Origin: Rhodopseudomonas palustris
GTDB lineage: Bacteria > Pseudomonadota > Alphaproteobacteria > Rhizobiales > Xanthobacteraceae
Reading direction: 5' to 3'
DNA length: 64,000 nt
Assembly: GCF_007005445.1 (NCBI RefSeq)
Contig: NZ_CP041387.1
Coordinates: 4,978,907 to 5,042,906 of the forward strand
Under the pieces are notes generated by a model. The model worked only from the letters and a program-made list of their open reading frames with translations. It made no database searches and was not told the DNA's origin. Positions 39,854-49,460 of this stretch are shown here, piece after piece (the stretch's first letter is position 1; every line of letters starts with the position of its first letter). The position numbers and the translations under genes are program-made.

Positions 39854-40594
39854 CTATGAAGTCTTCGTCGTGTGAATGCCGCATTCTGTCTTGCCGCGCC
39901 CGCGCCAGCGGCCGGCGCGCGCATCCTCGCCGACTTCGGCGCGGCTGGTACACGGCATGCAACCGACCGACAGGAATCCAGCAGCCAGCAGCGGATGCTG
40001 CGGCAGCCTGGCGGTCGCGTAGATCGCCGAGATGTCGGCAGGCGTGACGTTGGCGAACGGATTGAACTTCAGCCGCGCGCCATCGGCCTCGACCACCGGA
40101 ATGTCGGCGCGCGCGCCGCCCTGAAAGCGCTTGCGGCCATTGATCCAGCCGTCGAACGGCGCGAGAGCGCGGCGCAGCGGCTCGACCTTGCGGATCAGAC
40201 AGCATTTGTCCGGATCGGAGAACCACAATTCGCGCGACACATCATCGCGGTCGAGATCAGTGTCGAGCGGCCGGATCGAACGCACGTCGCGCAGGCCGAG
40301 CGTTGCGGTGAGTGTATCGCGATACGCCAGCGTCTCTTCGAACAGCCAGCCGGTGTCGAGAAATACCACCGGGATCGCTGAATCGACATCGGCCATCACT
40401 TTGAGCAGCGCGGCCGACTCGGTGCCGAACGACGACACCAGCGCCAGCTTGTCGCGGCCGATCTCGCGCAGCGCTGCTGCGATTACTTCGGCCGGCGAGG
40501 CGGCGCGCAACGCGGCGTCGAGCGCCTGCGCGCGCAACTCCAGGCCGGCAGGGCCGGTAGTGGGGGAGGAAAGAGGCTGCGCCAGTTCGGTCAT
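39854..40594 (-). CDS. cysH: adenylyl-sulfate (APS) reductase
   Basis: A 246-residue thioredoxin-dependent reductase that converts activated sulfate to sulfite. Two Cys pairs, CC in SDPDKCCLIRK and CxxC in GCMPCTSR, mark the 4Fe-4S type that acts on APS rather than PAPS; the C-terminal ECGIH holds the catalytic Cys. The PP-loop region SSFGTESAALL and the LDTGWLFEET segment are present. It is divergent from cysD and heads the minus-strand sulfate operon. Confidence 0.93.
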   Translation of the reverse strand: MTELAQPLSSPTTGPAGLELRAQALDAALRAASPAEVIAAALREIGRDKLALVSSFGTESAALLKVMADVDSAIPVVFLDTGWLFEETLAYRDTLTATLGLRDVRSIRPLDTDLDRDDVSRELWFSDPDKCCLIRKVEPLRRALAPFDGWINGRKRFQGGARADIPVVEADGARLKFNPFANVTPADISAIYATARLPQHPLLAAGFLSVGCMPCTSRAEVGEDARAGRWRGRGKTECGIHTTKTS

Positions 40595-40676
40595 CGATCA
40601 CCGCGTCCAGATCGTCACTATCGATCGCGTTGCTTGCGCGGCTCAGCGACGCGCTGATCCACGAAGAAGGATTGAC

Positions 40677-40735
40677 TAGAAATATTTTCTATCTAAGTAT
40701 CGTGCAAGCGCCAAAATAGAAAATTATTCTTTCTA
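40677..40735. promoter_or_regulatory. paired palindromes in the cysH-cysD promoter region
   Basis: TAGAAATATTTTCTA (40,677-40,691) is a perfect dyad with a three-base centre. A second dyad spans 40,717-40,735, with TAGAAA and TTTCTA as arms and seven bases between. Both contain AGAA-N5-TTCT, with centres 40 bases apart. A half site TAGAAATTTC follows at about 40,752. The AT-rich block stands out from its surroundings and lies midway between two divergent sulfur operons, so it is probably the operator of their shared regulator, which I cannot name. Confidence 0.65.
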
Positions 40736-40877
40736 AATGCGGCGTTCGAAATAGAAATTTCACCTCCGTTCTGCGCGTTCCAGAGATGCCCGTTCTCCTC
40801 CCCCGTCGGGCGGCATTGCGAACCCGCAGTCACGACTGGCCCGATGCTGATCGGGACCGCTAATTCTGGAGCTTGTC

Positions 40878-41783
40878 ATGACGCTCGCTGCGCGAGAAAC
40901 CGCCGCACTGGCCCTGGTCCCGGACCGGGGCTTGGTCCCTGCGCGGGGCTTGGTCCCTGAGCCGCCTTTGGAGGATCAGCTCCGCGCGATGGATCACCTC
41001 GACGCCTTGGAGGCGCAGAGCATTTTCATTTTGCGCGAGGCGTTCGCCCGACTGAAGAAGCTGGCGCTGCTGTGGTCGCTCGGCAAAGACTCCAACGTGA
41101 TGATCTGGCTGGCACGGAAAGCGTTTTTCGGCCGCGTCCCGTTCCCGGCGCTCCACGTCGATACCGGCAAGAAATTTCCCGAGATGTACGCCTTCCGCGA
41201 TACCTACGCGAAGGAATGGGATCTCGATCTGCGCGTCGATCCATGCCCGCCGATCGACAGCGTCGATCCGACACTGCCGCCGGCTGCGCGCTCCGCTGCC
41301 CGCAAGACCGAAGGCCTCAAGCTTGCGCTGGCCAAATACGGCTTCGACGGACTGATCGCCGGCATCCGTCGCGACGAAGAAGCCACTCGCGCCAAGGAGC
41401 GGGTGTTCTCGCCGCGCGGCACCGAGGGCGGATGGGACGTCCGTGATCAGCCGCCGGAATTCTGGGATCAGTTCAACGCCTCGCCGCCGCCCGGCGCGCA
41501 TCTGCGCATTCATCCGATCCTGCATTGGACCGAGGCCGACATCTGGGCCTACACCAAGCGCGAAGGTATCCCGATCATTCCGCTGTATCTGGCGCAGGAC
41601 GGCAAGCGCTACCGCTCGCTCGGCGACCAGGACATCACCTTCCCGGTGGACTCGAACGCCGCCTCGATCGACGAGATTTTGCTCGAACTCGAGACCACCA
41701 AGGTGCCGGAGCGCGCCGGCCGTGCGCTCGACCACGAAACAGAGGACGCGTTCGAGCGGCTTCGTGTCGCCGGCTATCTGTGA
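40878..41783 (+). CDS. cysD: sulfate adenylyltransferase subunit 2
   Basis: A 301-residue ATP sulfurylase subunit. The PP-loop is LLWSLGKDSNVMIWLARKAF, followed by FPALHVDTGKKFPEMYAFRD and GIRRDEEATRAKERVFSPR. The first 35 residues are unusual, with three copies of LVPxRG/P. It makes APS from sulfate and ATP together with the CysN part of the next gene, nine bases downstream. Confidence 0.94.
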   Translation: MTLAARETAALALVPDRGLVPARGLVPEPPLEDQLRAMDHLDALEAQSIFILREAFARLKKLALLWSLGKDSNVMIWLARKAFFGRVPFPALHVDTGKKFPEMYAFRDTYAKEWDLDLRVDPCPPIDSVDPTLPPAARSAARKTEGLKLALAKYGFDGLIAGIRRDEEATRAKERVFSPRGTEGGWDVRDQPPEFWDQFNASPPPGAHLRIHPILHWTEADIWAYTKREGIPIIPLYLAQDGKRYRSLGDQDITFPVDSNAASIDEILLELETTKVPERAGRALDHETEDAFERLRVAGYL

Positions 41784-41792
41784 TCCGCACCC

Positions 41793-43715
41793 GTGAGTGA
41801 CGCCATGACCATCGCCGTTCCGCCCGCCTCGCTCGCCGCCGACGCCGTTCGTCCGCTGGTGCGCATCGTCATCGTCGGCCACGTCGACCACGGCAAGTCG
41901 ACGCTGGTCGGCCGCCTGCTGCACGAAACCGGTTCGCTGCCCGAAGGCAAGCTCGAGATGCTGAAGGCGGTCAGTGCCCGCCGCGGCATGCCGTTCGAGT
42001 GGTCGTTCCTGCTCGATGCGCTGCAGACCGAGCGCGACCAGGGCATCACCATCGACACCACCCAGATCCGCTTCCGCACGCCGTCGCGCGACGTGGTGCT
42101 GATCGACGCGCCCGGCCACGCCGAATTCCTGCGCAACATGATCACCGGCGCCTCGCAGGCCGACGGCGCGGTGCTGATCATCGACGCGCTCGAAGGCGTG
42201 CGCGATCAGACCCGGCGTCACGGCTATCTGCTGCAACTGCTCGGCATCAAGCAGGTCGCCGTGGTGGTCAACAAGATGGACCGCGTCGAGTTTTCGGCGG
42301 CGCGGTTCGGTGACATCAGCAACGAGATCACCGCACATCTGACCTCGCTCGGCGTGACGCCGACCGCCGTGATTCCGATCTCGGCCCGTGAGGGCGACGG
42401 CGTGGCGGCGCGCACCGACAATATCGCCTGGTACGACGGCCCGACCGTGGTCGAGGCGATCGACAAGCTGACGCCGGCGCAGCCGCTCGACGCGTTGCCG
42501 CTGCGCCTCGCCGTGCAGGCGATCTACAAATTCGACGATCGCCGCATCGTCGCCGGCCGTATCGAATCCGGGCATCTGCGGGCGGGCGACGACATCGTCA
42601 TCATGCCGGCCGGCAAGATCGCCAAGATCAAGACCGTCGAAGGTTGGCCGGTGACGCCGCTTGCAGGTTCGTTCGGCGCCGGCCGTTCGGTCGGCATCAC
42701 GCTCGACCGTGAGCTGTTCGTCGAACGCGGCGACGTGATCGGCCATGCCGGCACCGCGCCGCGCGATACCCGCCGGCTGCGCGCGCGGATTTTCTGGCTG
42801 CACGATCAGCCGCTCACCGCCGGCGCCTCGGTGCTGGTGCGGCTCGGCACCCGCGAGACCCGCGCCAACGTCGTGGCGATCGAGAAGGCGGTCGATCCCG
42901 GCGATCTCGCCAGCGAGGCCGCATCCGAGATCAAACGCAACCATGTCGGCGAAATCGATCTGTCGCTGTCGCAGCCGGTCGCGGCCGATCCGGCCGATAG
43001 CAATCCGCGCACCGGGCGGCTGGTGATCGAAATCAACGGCCGGATTGCGGGCGGCGGTCTGGTGCTCAGCGTCGATAGCGGCCAGCGCGCCGCGACCGCC
43101 GATATCGTCCCGGTGGAGTCCGCGCTGCTGCCGGGCGAACGCGCCGCGCGCTATCGCCACAACGGCGCGGTGTTGTGGTTCACCGGGCTGCCGGGCTCCG
43201 GCAAGACCACGATCGCGCGAGCGCTCGAGCGTCGGCTGTTCGATCGCGGCGGCTCGCCGATCCTGCTCGACGGCGACACGCTACGCGCCGGACTGAACAA
43301 TGACCTCGGCTTCTCGCCGGCGGATCGGGCGGAGAACATCCGCCGCCTCGCCGAGCTCGCCGCGCATCTGGCCGCCAATGGCCATGTTGCGATCGTTGCG
43401 GCAGTATCGCCGGCGCTCGCCGACCGCGCCGCGGCACGGCGCATCGCCGGTGATCGCTTCCGCGAGATCTATGTCGCGACCTCGGCTGACGTCTGCGAGC
43501 AGCGCGACCCGAAGGGGCACTACGCCAAGGCGCGTGCCGGCGGGTTGCCGAACTTCACCGGCATCGGCAATGACTATCAGCCGCCGACCGCCAGCGAACT
43601 GGTGCTCGACACCGCGGGTCTGTCGGTCAGCGAAGCCGTGGGGCAGGTAGAGACAATGCTGGCGCAGACCGACGTGCTGATCGAAGACCTGGCCGACCTC
43701 GCGGCGCACATCTGA
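41793..43715 (+). CDS. cysNC: bifunctional sulfate adenylyltransferase subunit 1 / APS kinase
   Basis: A 640-residue fusion. The N-terminal GTPase (CysN, about residues 25-440) has [21 protein letters not shown] and NKMDRVEF; the C-terminal APS kinase (CysC, about 455-640) has the P-loop GLPGSGKTT and [16 protein letters not shown]. It drives APS formation by GTP hydrolysis and makes PAPS, as NodQ does in rhizobia. The GTG at 41,793 is used; the ATG at 41,805 is equally possible. The adjacent cysH product looks APS-specific, so PAPS here probably serves sulfation. Confidence 0.94.
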   Translation: MSDAMTIAVPPASLAADAVRPLVRIVIVGHVDHGKSTLVGRLLHETGSLPEGKLEMLKAVSARRGMPFEWSFLLDALQTERDQGITIDTTQIRFRTPSRDVVLIDAPGHAEFLRNMITGASQADGAVLIIDALEGVRDQTRRHGYLLQLLGIKQVAVVVNKMDRVEFSAARFGDISNEITAHLTSLGVTPTAVIPISAREGDGVAARTDNIAWYDGPTVVEAIDKLTPAQPLDALPLRLAVQAIYKFDDRRIVAGRIESGHLRAGDDIVIMPAGKIAKIKTVEGWPVTPLAGSFGAGRSVGITLDRELFVERGDVIGHAGTAPRDTRRLRARIFWLHDQPLTAGASVLVRLGTRETRANVVAIEKAVDPGDLASEAASEIKRNHVGEIDLSLSQPVAADPADSNPRTGRLVIEINGRIAGGGLVLSVDSGQRAATADIVPVESALLPGERAARYRHNGAVLWFTGLPGSGKTTIARALERRLFDRGGSPILLDGDTLRAGLNNDLGFSPADRAENIRRLAELAAHLAANGHVAIVAAVSPALADRAAARRIAGDRFREIYVATSADVCEQRDPKGHYAKARAGGLPNFTGIGNDYQPPTASELVLDTAGLSVSEAVGQVETMLAQTDVLIEDLADLAAHI

Positions 43716-43742
43716 AGCACAAGCCGGCGGCCGGCTGCGCGC

Positions 43743-44720
43743 TCAGCCGACCAGTGCGGCCGGCTCGGCCAGGATGCAGCGCGCCATCCGGCCCGGGCCG
43801 AGTGCGACTTCGGGCGGCAGGCCGGCGGAGCAGCGTGGCTGGGCATGGGCGCAGCGCGGCGCGAACGAGCAGGCGACCGGCTTAGCGTCGAGCGATGGTG
43901 GCGCACCCGGAATGGTTTCCAGCCGCGCGCCGCGTTTGGCGCCATGCACCGTCGAGGCGAGCAGTCCCTGCGCGTAAGGATGCTGCGGCTCGCGTACGAT
44001 ATCGCGCAACGAACCCTGCTCGATCGTCTGACCGGCATACATCACGGCGACGCGGTCGCAGATCTCGATCGCGACGCCGATGTCGTGAGTGACGAAGATC
44101 ACCGACATGCCGAATTCGCGCTGCAGTTCACGCAGCAGCAGCAGGATCTGGATCTGCACGGTGGCGTCGAGCGCTGTGGTCGGCTCGTCGGCGAGCAGGA
44201 TCTTCGGCTTGCAGGCGAGCGCCAGCGCGATCATCGCGCGCTGCCGCATGCCGCCGCTCATCTCGTGCGGATAGGCGTCGAGCCGCCGCTTCGCCGAGGG
44301 AATCCGGACCACCTCCAGCATCTCCAGCGCGCGGGCCATCGCCTCGCGCTTGCTCTTGCCTTCGTGGCGCATCACCGACTCGGCGATCTGTTGGCCGACC
44401 GTGTAGACCGGATCGAGCGCCAGCGCCGGCTCCTGGAAGATCATCGACACGGTCTGGCCGCGGAAGGTCGACAGCGCCTCGTCATCGAGCGCCAGCACGT
44501 CCTGGCCGGCGACCCGGATGCTGCCGGTGATCCCTGTGCGCTTCTTCGGCAGCAGCCGCATCAGGGCGCGCAGCGTCACGCTTTTGCCCGAGCCGGACTC
44601 GCCGAGCAGGCCCAGCACCTCGCCCTGGCCGAGCGACAGGTTGAGATCGTTGATGGCGTACACGGTCCGCTCGCCGGTGAAGCGGACGTTGAGATCGCGG
44701 ATGTCGACCAGGTTGCTCAT
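43743..44720 (-). CDS. dipeptide/oligopeptide-type ABC transporter ATPase (DppD-like)
   Basis: A 325-residue ATPase. Walker [10 protein letters not shown], signature [16 protein letters not shown] and Walker [13 protein letters not shown] are present, and the C-terminal zinc/FeS-like Cys motif ([14 protein letters not shown]) is typical of DppD/OppD. It follows the amidase with no gap and is separated from its partner ATPase by the amidase pair. Last gene of the operon that starts at 51,122. Confidence 0.9.
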   Translation of the reverse strand: MSNLVDIRDLNVRFTGERTVYAINDLNLSLGQGEVLGLLGESGSGKSVTLRALMRLLPKKRTGITGSIRVAGQDVLALDDEALSTFRGQTVSMIFQEPALALDPVYTVGQQIAESVMRHEGKSKREAMARALEMLEVVRIPSAKRRLDAYPHEMSGGMRQRAMIALALACKPKILLADEPTTALDATVQIQILLLLRELQREFGMSVIFVTHDIGVAIEICDRVAVMYAGQTIEQGSLRDIVREPQHPYAQGLLASTVHGAKRGARLETIPGAPPSLDAKPVACSFAPRCAHAQPRCSAGLPPEVALGPGRMARCILAEPAALVG

Positions 44721-46133
44721 CTACAGCTCCGGACATTGTCGATGGAAGTCGGTGGTGCGCTGCCAGCCTGCGCCGATCCGCAGCAGCATCGCTTCGTCGA
44801 ACGGGCGGCCGATCAGTTGCAGGCCGATCGGCAGGCCGGCATTCGAGAAGCCGCACGGCAGCGCCAGCGACGGCAGGCCGAGATAGTTGATCGGCCGGGT
44901 GAAGCGGGTCAGCCGCTGGATCACGGTCTCGGCGTTCAGGCTGTTGCCGACGTCGCTCTCGGCGATCGTCGGCGCAGGCACCGGCGACACCGGCGCCAGC
45001 ACCGCGTCGACACCGGCCACGGCTGCGACGAATTCGGCGAGCGCGACGCCGCGCCAGCGCATCGCTTCCAGATAAGTGACGGCCGGAATCGCCAGCGCGT
45101 TCTGCAGCCGCATCAGCACCTGCGGGCCGTAGTCCTGCGGCTGGTCCCGCATCCACTGGCCATGGAAGCCGGCGGCTTCGACCGCGAGCACGAGCTGTGC
45201 GGCGGCGCTGAGCTGGCGCTGATCCGGCAGTTCGACTTCGATGACACGCACGCCTTCGCGCACCAGTGCGGCCTTGGTGTCGTCGAGCACGCGAGCGACC
45301 TCGGCATCGAGATCGTCGACATAGAACGATTTCGGAATGCCGATGCTGATGCCCTGCAGCGGTTGTTTGGTGGCGGCCAGATAGTCCGGCACCGGGCGGT
45401 GCGAGGCGGTCGGGTCGGCGGGATCGGCGCCGGCCATCAGCCCGGTGAGCAGGGCGCAATCCTGGGCAGTCCGAGCGAGCGGCCCGACGGTGTCGAGCGA
45501 ATGCGATAGCGGCATCGCGCCGGCGCGGCTGACCAGCCCTACGGTCGTCTTCAGCCCGGTGACGCCGCAGAAATGCGCCGGCATCCGGATCGATCCGCCG
45601 GTGTCGGAGCCGAGCGCCGCAAACGTCAGCCGCGCGGCGACTGCCGAACCGGAGCCCGACGACGAGCCGCCGGTGATGTGGTCGAGCCCCCACGGATTAC
45701 GCACCGCGCCGTAATGCGCGTTGTGGCCGGTCGGGCCGTAGGCGAACTCCGACATCTGCAGGCTGCCGAGCCGCACCTGGCCGGCGTCCTTCAGCCGCTG
45801 CAGCGCGGTCGAGGTCGTGGTGGCGACGAAATCGCGGCGGACCTTGGAGCCGCAGGTCACGACGAAGCCGGTCTCGTAGTACATGTCCTTGTGCGCCAGC
45901 GGCACGCCGTGCAGCGGTCCTTTGCGTTCACCCTTCGCCAGTGCGGCGTCGGCTGCGTTCGCTGCGGCGAGCGCGCTGTCCGGCTCGATCGCCATGAACG
46001 CGTTCAGCTTCGGCTGCGCCAGGACGATGCGATCGAGGCAGGCCTCGGTGACCTCGCGCGAGGACAGCTCCTTGGACGCGATGGCTTCGGCGACTTCGGT
46101 CAGCGTCAGCAATGCCGGATTGCTCAGGCTCAT
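44721..46133 (-). CDS. amidase of the GatA/AtzE type
   Basis: A 470-residue amidase-signature hydrolase. The Ser-cisSer-Lys triad can be placed as Lys82 (GVPLAHKDM), Ser157 (ITGGSSSGSGSA) and nucleophile Ser181 (GSDTGGSIRMPA). It starts inside the stop of a 64-residue AtzG-like gene (ATGA overlap), the arrangement seen for AtzG-AtzE, where the small protein is a required subunit. Inside a peptide-type ABC operon it probably hydrolyses the imported amide. The substrate is unknown. Confidence 0.88.
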   Translation of the reverse strand: MSLSNPALLTLTEVAEAIASKELSSREVTEACLDRIVLAQPKLNAFMAIEPDSALAAANAADAALAKGERKGPLHGVPLAHKDMYYETGFVVTCGSKVRRDFVATTTSTALQRLKDAGQVRLGSLQMSEFAYGPTGHNAHYGAVRNPWGLDHITGGSSSGSGSAVAARLTFAALGSDTGGSIRMPAHFCGVTGLKTTVGLVSRAGAMPLSHSLDTVGPLARTAQDCALLTGLMAGADPADPTASHRPVPDYLAATKQPLQGISIGIPKSFYVDDLDAEVARVLDDTKAALVREGVRVIEVELPDQRQLSAAAQLVLAVEAAGFHGQWMRDQPQDYGPQVLMRLQNALAIPAVTYLEAMRWRGVALAEFVAAVAGVDAVLAPVSPVPAPTIAESDVGNSLNAETVIQRLTRFTRPINYLGLPSLALPCGFSNAGLPIGLQLIGRPFDEAMLLRIGAGWQRTTDFHRQCPEL

Positions 46134-46324
46134 CGTGCAGCCTCGTTCTGCGCGACGACGTAGGTCGAGGGCTCGAGGTCGAACGGCAATTTGCCCGCGA
46201 CCGGCATGAACCCTTCGAAGGCCGGGCCGATCGAATTGGCGATTCGCTTCGCGACGTCGTCGTCGACCGGAAGCCCGGTGATCTCCGCCATGGCCTTGAT
46301 GGTTGCGGGATCTGGCTTGATCAC
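46130..46324 (-). CDS. AtzG-like small amidase subunit (DUF4089)
   Basis: A 64-residue protein starting at GTG with a strong AAGGAGA binding site eight bases before. The sequence (MIKPDPATIKAMAEITGLPV at the start, LDV/LPFDLEP-type end) resembles AtzG/DUF4089, a relative of GatC that clamps its amidase. Its stop overlaps the amidase start by four bases. It is easily missed because of its size and start codon. Confidence 0.72.
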   Translation of the reverse strand: MIKPDPATIKAMAEITGLPVDDDVAKRIANSIGPAFEGFMPVAGKLPFDLEPSTYVVAQNEAAR

Positions 46325-46337
46325 TGCTGATTTCTCC

Positions 46338-47396
46338 TTACGGGGCGCGGCTGTGTCCCGAGCCGGGGATCGACATGAAGCACGCGGCCTGATGACCGCT
46401 GTCGCCGATCGGCGACAGCTTCGGCTTGGCCTGCGAGCATAGCGCCTCGGCGAACGGACAGCGCGGGTGAAAACGACAGCCGGCCGGTGGATCGATCGGG
46501 TTCGGCGGATCGCCGGTGATCGGCGGAACGTCGGTGCGGCGATCCGGATCGGACGACGGCATCGCCGCGAGCAGCGCCCGCGTGTACGGATGCGCCGGCG
46601 CGTCCCACACTTCGTCGACCGGGCCGAGTTCGACGACTTCGCCGAGATACATCACCAGCACGCGGTCGGAGATGTAGCGCACCACGTTGAGATCGTGGCT
46701 GATGAACAGATAGGTCAGGCCGAACTCGCGCTTCAGGTCAGCGAGCAGGTTCAGCACCTGCGCCTCAACCGATTTGTCGAGTGCGGAGACCGACTCGTCG
46801 AGGATCACCAGCCGCGGCGACAGCGCCAGCGCGCGTGCGATGTTGACGCGCTGACGCTGGCCGCCGGAGACTTCGTGCGGATAGCGATGCGCGAAGTTCT
46901 CGGGTCGCAGCCCGACCTTGCCGAGCAGTTCGCGCGCCAGCGCACGGGCGCTTGTATCGCTCATGCCGTGGACCTTGGGACCGAACGCGATCGAGTCCTC
47001 GATCGTCAGCCGCGGATTGAGCGAGGCATAGCTGTCCTGAAACACCATCTGCATGCCGCGGCGCAGCTCGCGCAAGCTCAGCTCGCGCCCGACCTGCCGG
47101 GCGTCGAAGATGATCTCGCCGGCCGTCACCGGCATCAGGTGCATCAACAGCCGCGCGGTGGTCGATTTGCCGCAGCCGGATTCGCCGACGATGCCCAGCG
47201 TCTCGCCCTTTGCGATCGAGAAGGTGACGTCATCGACCGCCCGCACCGTTTTGGCGCCGCCGAACAGTCCGGTGCCGCGCACCGGGAAGTGCTTGGTGAG
47301 ACCGTTGACCTGCAGCAGCGGCTGGGCGGCGCCGCCGATGTCTTCGATCGGCTCGAACTTTTCGACTTCTGCGATTGCGGAGACTGCTTTGCTCAT
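46338..47396 (-). CDS. dipeptide/oligopeptide-type ABC transporter ATPase (DppF-like)
   Basis: A 352-residue ATPase. Walker A GESGCGKST, signature VSGGQRQRVNIARALA and Walker B LVILDESVSALD are present, and the C-terminal RCPFAEALC motif marks the DppF/OppF type. A 40-residue lead precedes the ABC domain. It starts four bases after the dppC-like stop and is followed after 13 bases by the AtzG-like gene. Confidence 0.9.
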   Translation of the reverse strand: MSKAVSAIAEVEKFEPIEDIGGAAQPLLQVNGLTKHFPVRGTGLFGGAKTVRAVDDVTFSIAKGETLGIVGESGCGKSTTARLLMHLMPVTAGEIIFDARQVGRELSLRELRRGMQMVFQDSYASLNPRLTIEDSIAFGPKVHGMSDTSARALARELLGKVGLRPENFAHRYPHEVSGGQRQRVNIARALALSPRLVILDESVSALDKSVEAQVLNLLADLKREFGLTYLFISHDLNVVRYISDRVLVMYLGEVVELGPVDEVWDAPAHPYTRALLAAMPSSDPDRRTDVPPITGDPPNPIDPPAGCRFHPRCPFAEALCSQAKPKLSPIGDSGHQAACFMSIPGSGHSRAP

Positions 47397-47400
47397 CGCG

Positions 47401-48291
47401 TCAGTTCCTGATGTCCATGGCGCTGCGCATCGAGTCGCTCAGCAGGTTGAAGCAGATCGACACCGCGAAGATCATCACGCCGGGCAGCGCCGCCACCCAG
47501 GGATTGACGTAGATCGCGGTGCGCAGCGTGTTCAGCATCAGGCCCCATTCCGGCTCCGGCGGCTTGGTGCCGAGGCCGAGAAACGACAGGCCGGCGGCGA
47601 GGATCATCGACACCGAGATCAGGCCGGTGGCGTAGACGAAGATCGGTCCGAGCACGTTGCCGAGCATGTGCACCCGCATGATGGTGAAGGCGCCGGCGCC
47701 GGAGGCGCGTGCGGCTTCGACGAAGTCCATGTTGCGGACGCTGGTGGTGACGCTCTCGGCGACGCGGGTGATCTGCGGCACGAACACCACGGTCAGCGAC
47801 ACGATCGAGTTGGTGATGCCGGCGCCGAGCGCACCGGAGATCGCGATCGCCAGCAGCACCGAGGGGAAGGCGTAGAACACGTCGATCGTCCGCATGATCG
47901 CGGTGTTGACCTTGCCGCCGACATAGCCGGCGACGAGGCCGAGCGAGGTGCCGATCATGAAGGCGAAGATCACCGGCAGCACGCCGATGAACAGCGACAG
48001 CCGGCCGCCATAGACCAGCCGGGCCAGCATGTCGCGGCCGAGCTCGTCGGTGCCGAGCGGATAGTTGGCGGTGCCGATCGGCTTCAGCCTTCGGATCATC
48101 GAGCCCTGATACGGGTCGGCGAGGTGCAGCCAAGGTGCGAACACGGCCGCCAGCACGATCAGCAGCAGGATGACGCCGCAAGTCATCGCGATCTTGTCGC
48201 GGATCAGGCGCCGGCCGACATTGGCCCAATAGCCGCGCGCTTTGCCGGCGGGGGCGGTCTGCGGTGCGGCGTCGGCAGCGGTCAAACTCAT
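47401..48291 (-). CDS. dipeptide-type ABC transporter permease (DppC-like)
   Basis: A 296-residue permease with six membrane helices. The start MSLTAADAA at 48,291 follows GGGAG; an ATG at 48,306 is possible. The docking loop is VEAARASGAGAFTIMRVHML, and DELGRDMLARLVYGGRLSL is typical of DppC. Lies 19 bases after the dppB-like stop. Confidence 0.9.
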   Translation of the reverse strand: MSLTAADAAPQTAPAGKARGYWANVGRRLIRDKIAMTCGVILLLIVLAAVFAPWLHLADPYQGSMIRRLKPIGTANYPLGTDELGRDMLARLVYGGRLSLFIGVLPVIFAFMIGTSLGLVAGYVGGKVNTAIMRTIDVFYAFPSVLLAIAISGALGAGITNSIVSLTVVFVPQITRVAESVTTSVRNMDFVEAARASGAGAFTIMRVHMLGNVLGPIFVYATGLISVSMILAAGLSFLGLGTKPPEPEWGLMLNTLRTAIYVNPWVAALPGVMIFAVSICFNLLSDSMRSAMDIRN

Positions 48292-48310
48292 CGTCGGTGC
48301 TCCCATGACG

Positions 48311-49264
48311 TCAGGCCCGCTTGATCCGCGGATCGATCAGCGCCTGGGCGATGTCGACCGAGAGATTGAGCAGCACGAAGAACAGCGCCAACACCAGGAT
48401 CGTGCCCTGCAGCAGCGGCAGGTCGCGCTGGAAGATCGCCGAGTTGAGCAGCAGGCCGGAGCCAGGCCAGGAGAACACCGTCTCGACCAGGATCGAGCCG
48501 CCGAGCATGTAACCCAACTGAAGGCCCATCACCGCGAGCGCGGTCGGCGCCGCGTTCTTGATGACGTGACCGAACACGCCGGTCTCACGCAGGCCCTTGG
48601 CGCGCAGCGCCTCGACGAAATCCTGCGACAGGGTATCGCCGGTCAGCGCCCGCACCGTGCGGGTGACGATGCCCATCGGAATGACGGATGTGGTGATCGC
48701 CGGCAGGATCAGATAGCGCAGGTGCTCCCAGTCCCAGGCCCATTGTCCGGAGCCGCCGGGACCGGCGCCGACCGCGGGCAGCCAGTTGAGCTGCACCGAG
48801 AACACGATCACCAGCACCATGCCGAGCCAGTAATGCGGCACCGAGACGCCGGCGATGGCGATGCCGGTGGCGAGCTTGTCGATCCAGGTGTCGCGGAAGT
48901 AGCCGGCGATCAGGCCGAACAGCAGTCCGAACGAGAATCCGATGATCGCGGCGGCGATCGCCAGCATCACGGTGTTGCTGACGGCGCGCATCACCTCGGC
49001 CAGCACCGGCCGGCCGGTGGCGATCGAGGTGCCGAGATCGCCGTGCACCGCCTTCCACAGCCACAGCCCGAACTGCACCGGCAACGGCCGGTCGAAGCCG
49101 TAGGCGGCGCGGAGCTGCGCCGCGAGTTCCTGCGACGCGTCCGCCGGCAGCACGGCGACCAGTGGGTCGCCGGGCGTGATGTGCACCAGCAGGAAACACA
49201 CCAGCGCGACGCTGAGGACGATCGGAACGACATAGACGATGCGGCGGGCGATATAGGCGAGCAC
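48311..49264 (-). CDS. dipeptide-type ABC transporter permease (DppB-like)
   Basis: A 317-residue permease starting at GTG (MLAYIARRIVYVVP). The periplasmic loop after the first helix reads HITPGDPLVAVLPADAS, and the docking loop is VEALRAKGLRETGVFGHVIK, both typical of DppB/OppB. The upstream gap of 196 bases holds a repeat element. Confidence 0.9.
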   Translation of the reverse strand: MLAYIARRIVYVVPIVLSVALVCFLLVHITPGDPLVAVLPADASQELAAQLRAAYGFDRPLPVQFGLWLWKAVHGDLGTSIATGRPVLAEVMRAVSNTVMLAIAAAIIGFSFGLLFGLIAGYFRDTWIDKLATGIAIAGVSVPHYWLGMVLVIVFSVQLNWLPAVGAGPGGSGQWAWDWEHLRYLILPAITTSVIPMGIVTRTVRALTGDTLSQDFVEALRAKGLRETGVFGHVIKNAAPTALAVMGLQLGYMLGGSILVETVFSWPGSGLLLNSAIFQRDLPLLQGTILVLALFFVLLNLSVDIAQALIDPRIKRA

Positions 49265-49302
49265 GGTGCACCTTCGATTCAGCAGATCAGGACGACTTCC
49301 TT

Positions 49303-49450
49303 GCCCTTCTCCCCTCGTGGGAGAAGGTGGCGCGGACGAAGTCCGCGCCGGATGAGGGGGCGAGGCGGGAGAGGTGCGTCACCGCGTCTACCCCTCACCC
49401 GTCTGCGCGCCTGGCGGCGCGCATCCACCCTCTCCCACAAGGGGAGAGGG
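49303..49450. repeat. palindromic repeat, family 5, inside the ABC operon
   Basis: CCCTTCTCCCCTCGTGGGAG at the left and CTCTCCCACAAGGGGAGAGG at the right form the outer inverted arms, with inner palindromes around GGCGCGGACGAAGTCCGCGCC and GCGCGCCTGGCGGCGCGC. It sits between the binding-protein gene and the permeases, where a stem-loop would favour more binding protein than permease. Confidence 0.75.
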
Positions 49451-49460
49451 AAGCCGTCTC

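Noticed and set aside
40860..43160. A 766-codon open frame opposite cysD and cysNC
   Set aside because: No recognisable motif; the other strand carries complete CysD and CysN/CysC motifs.
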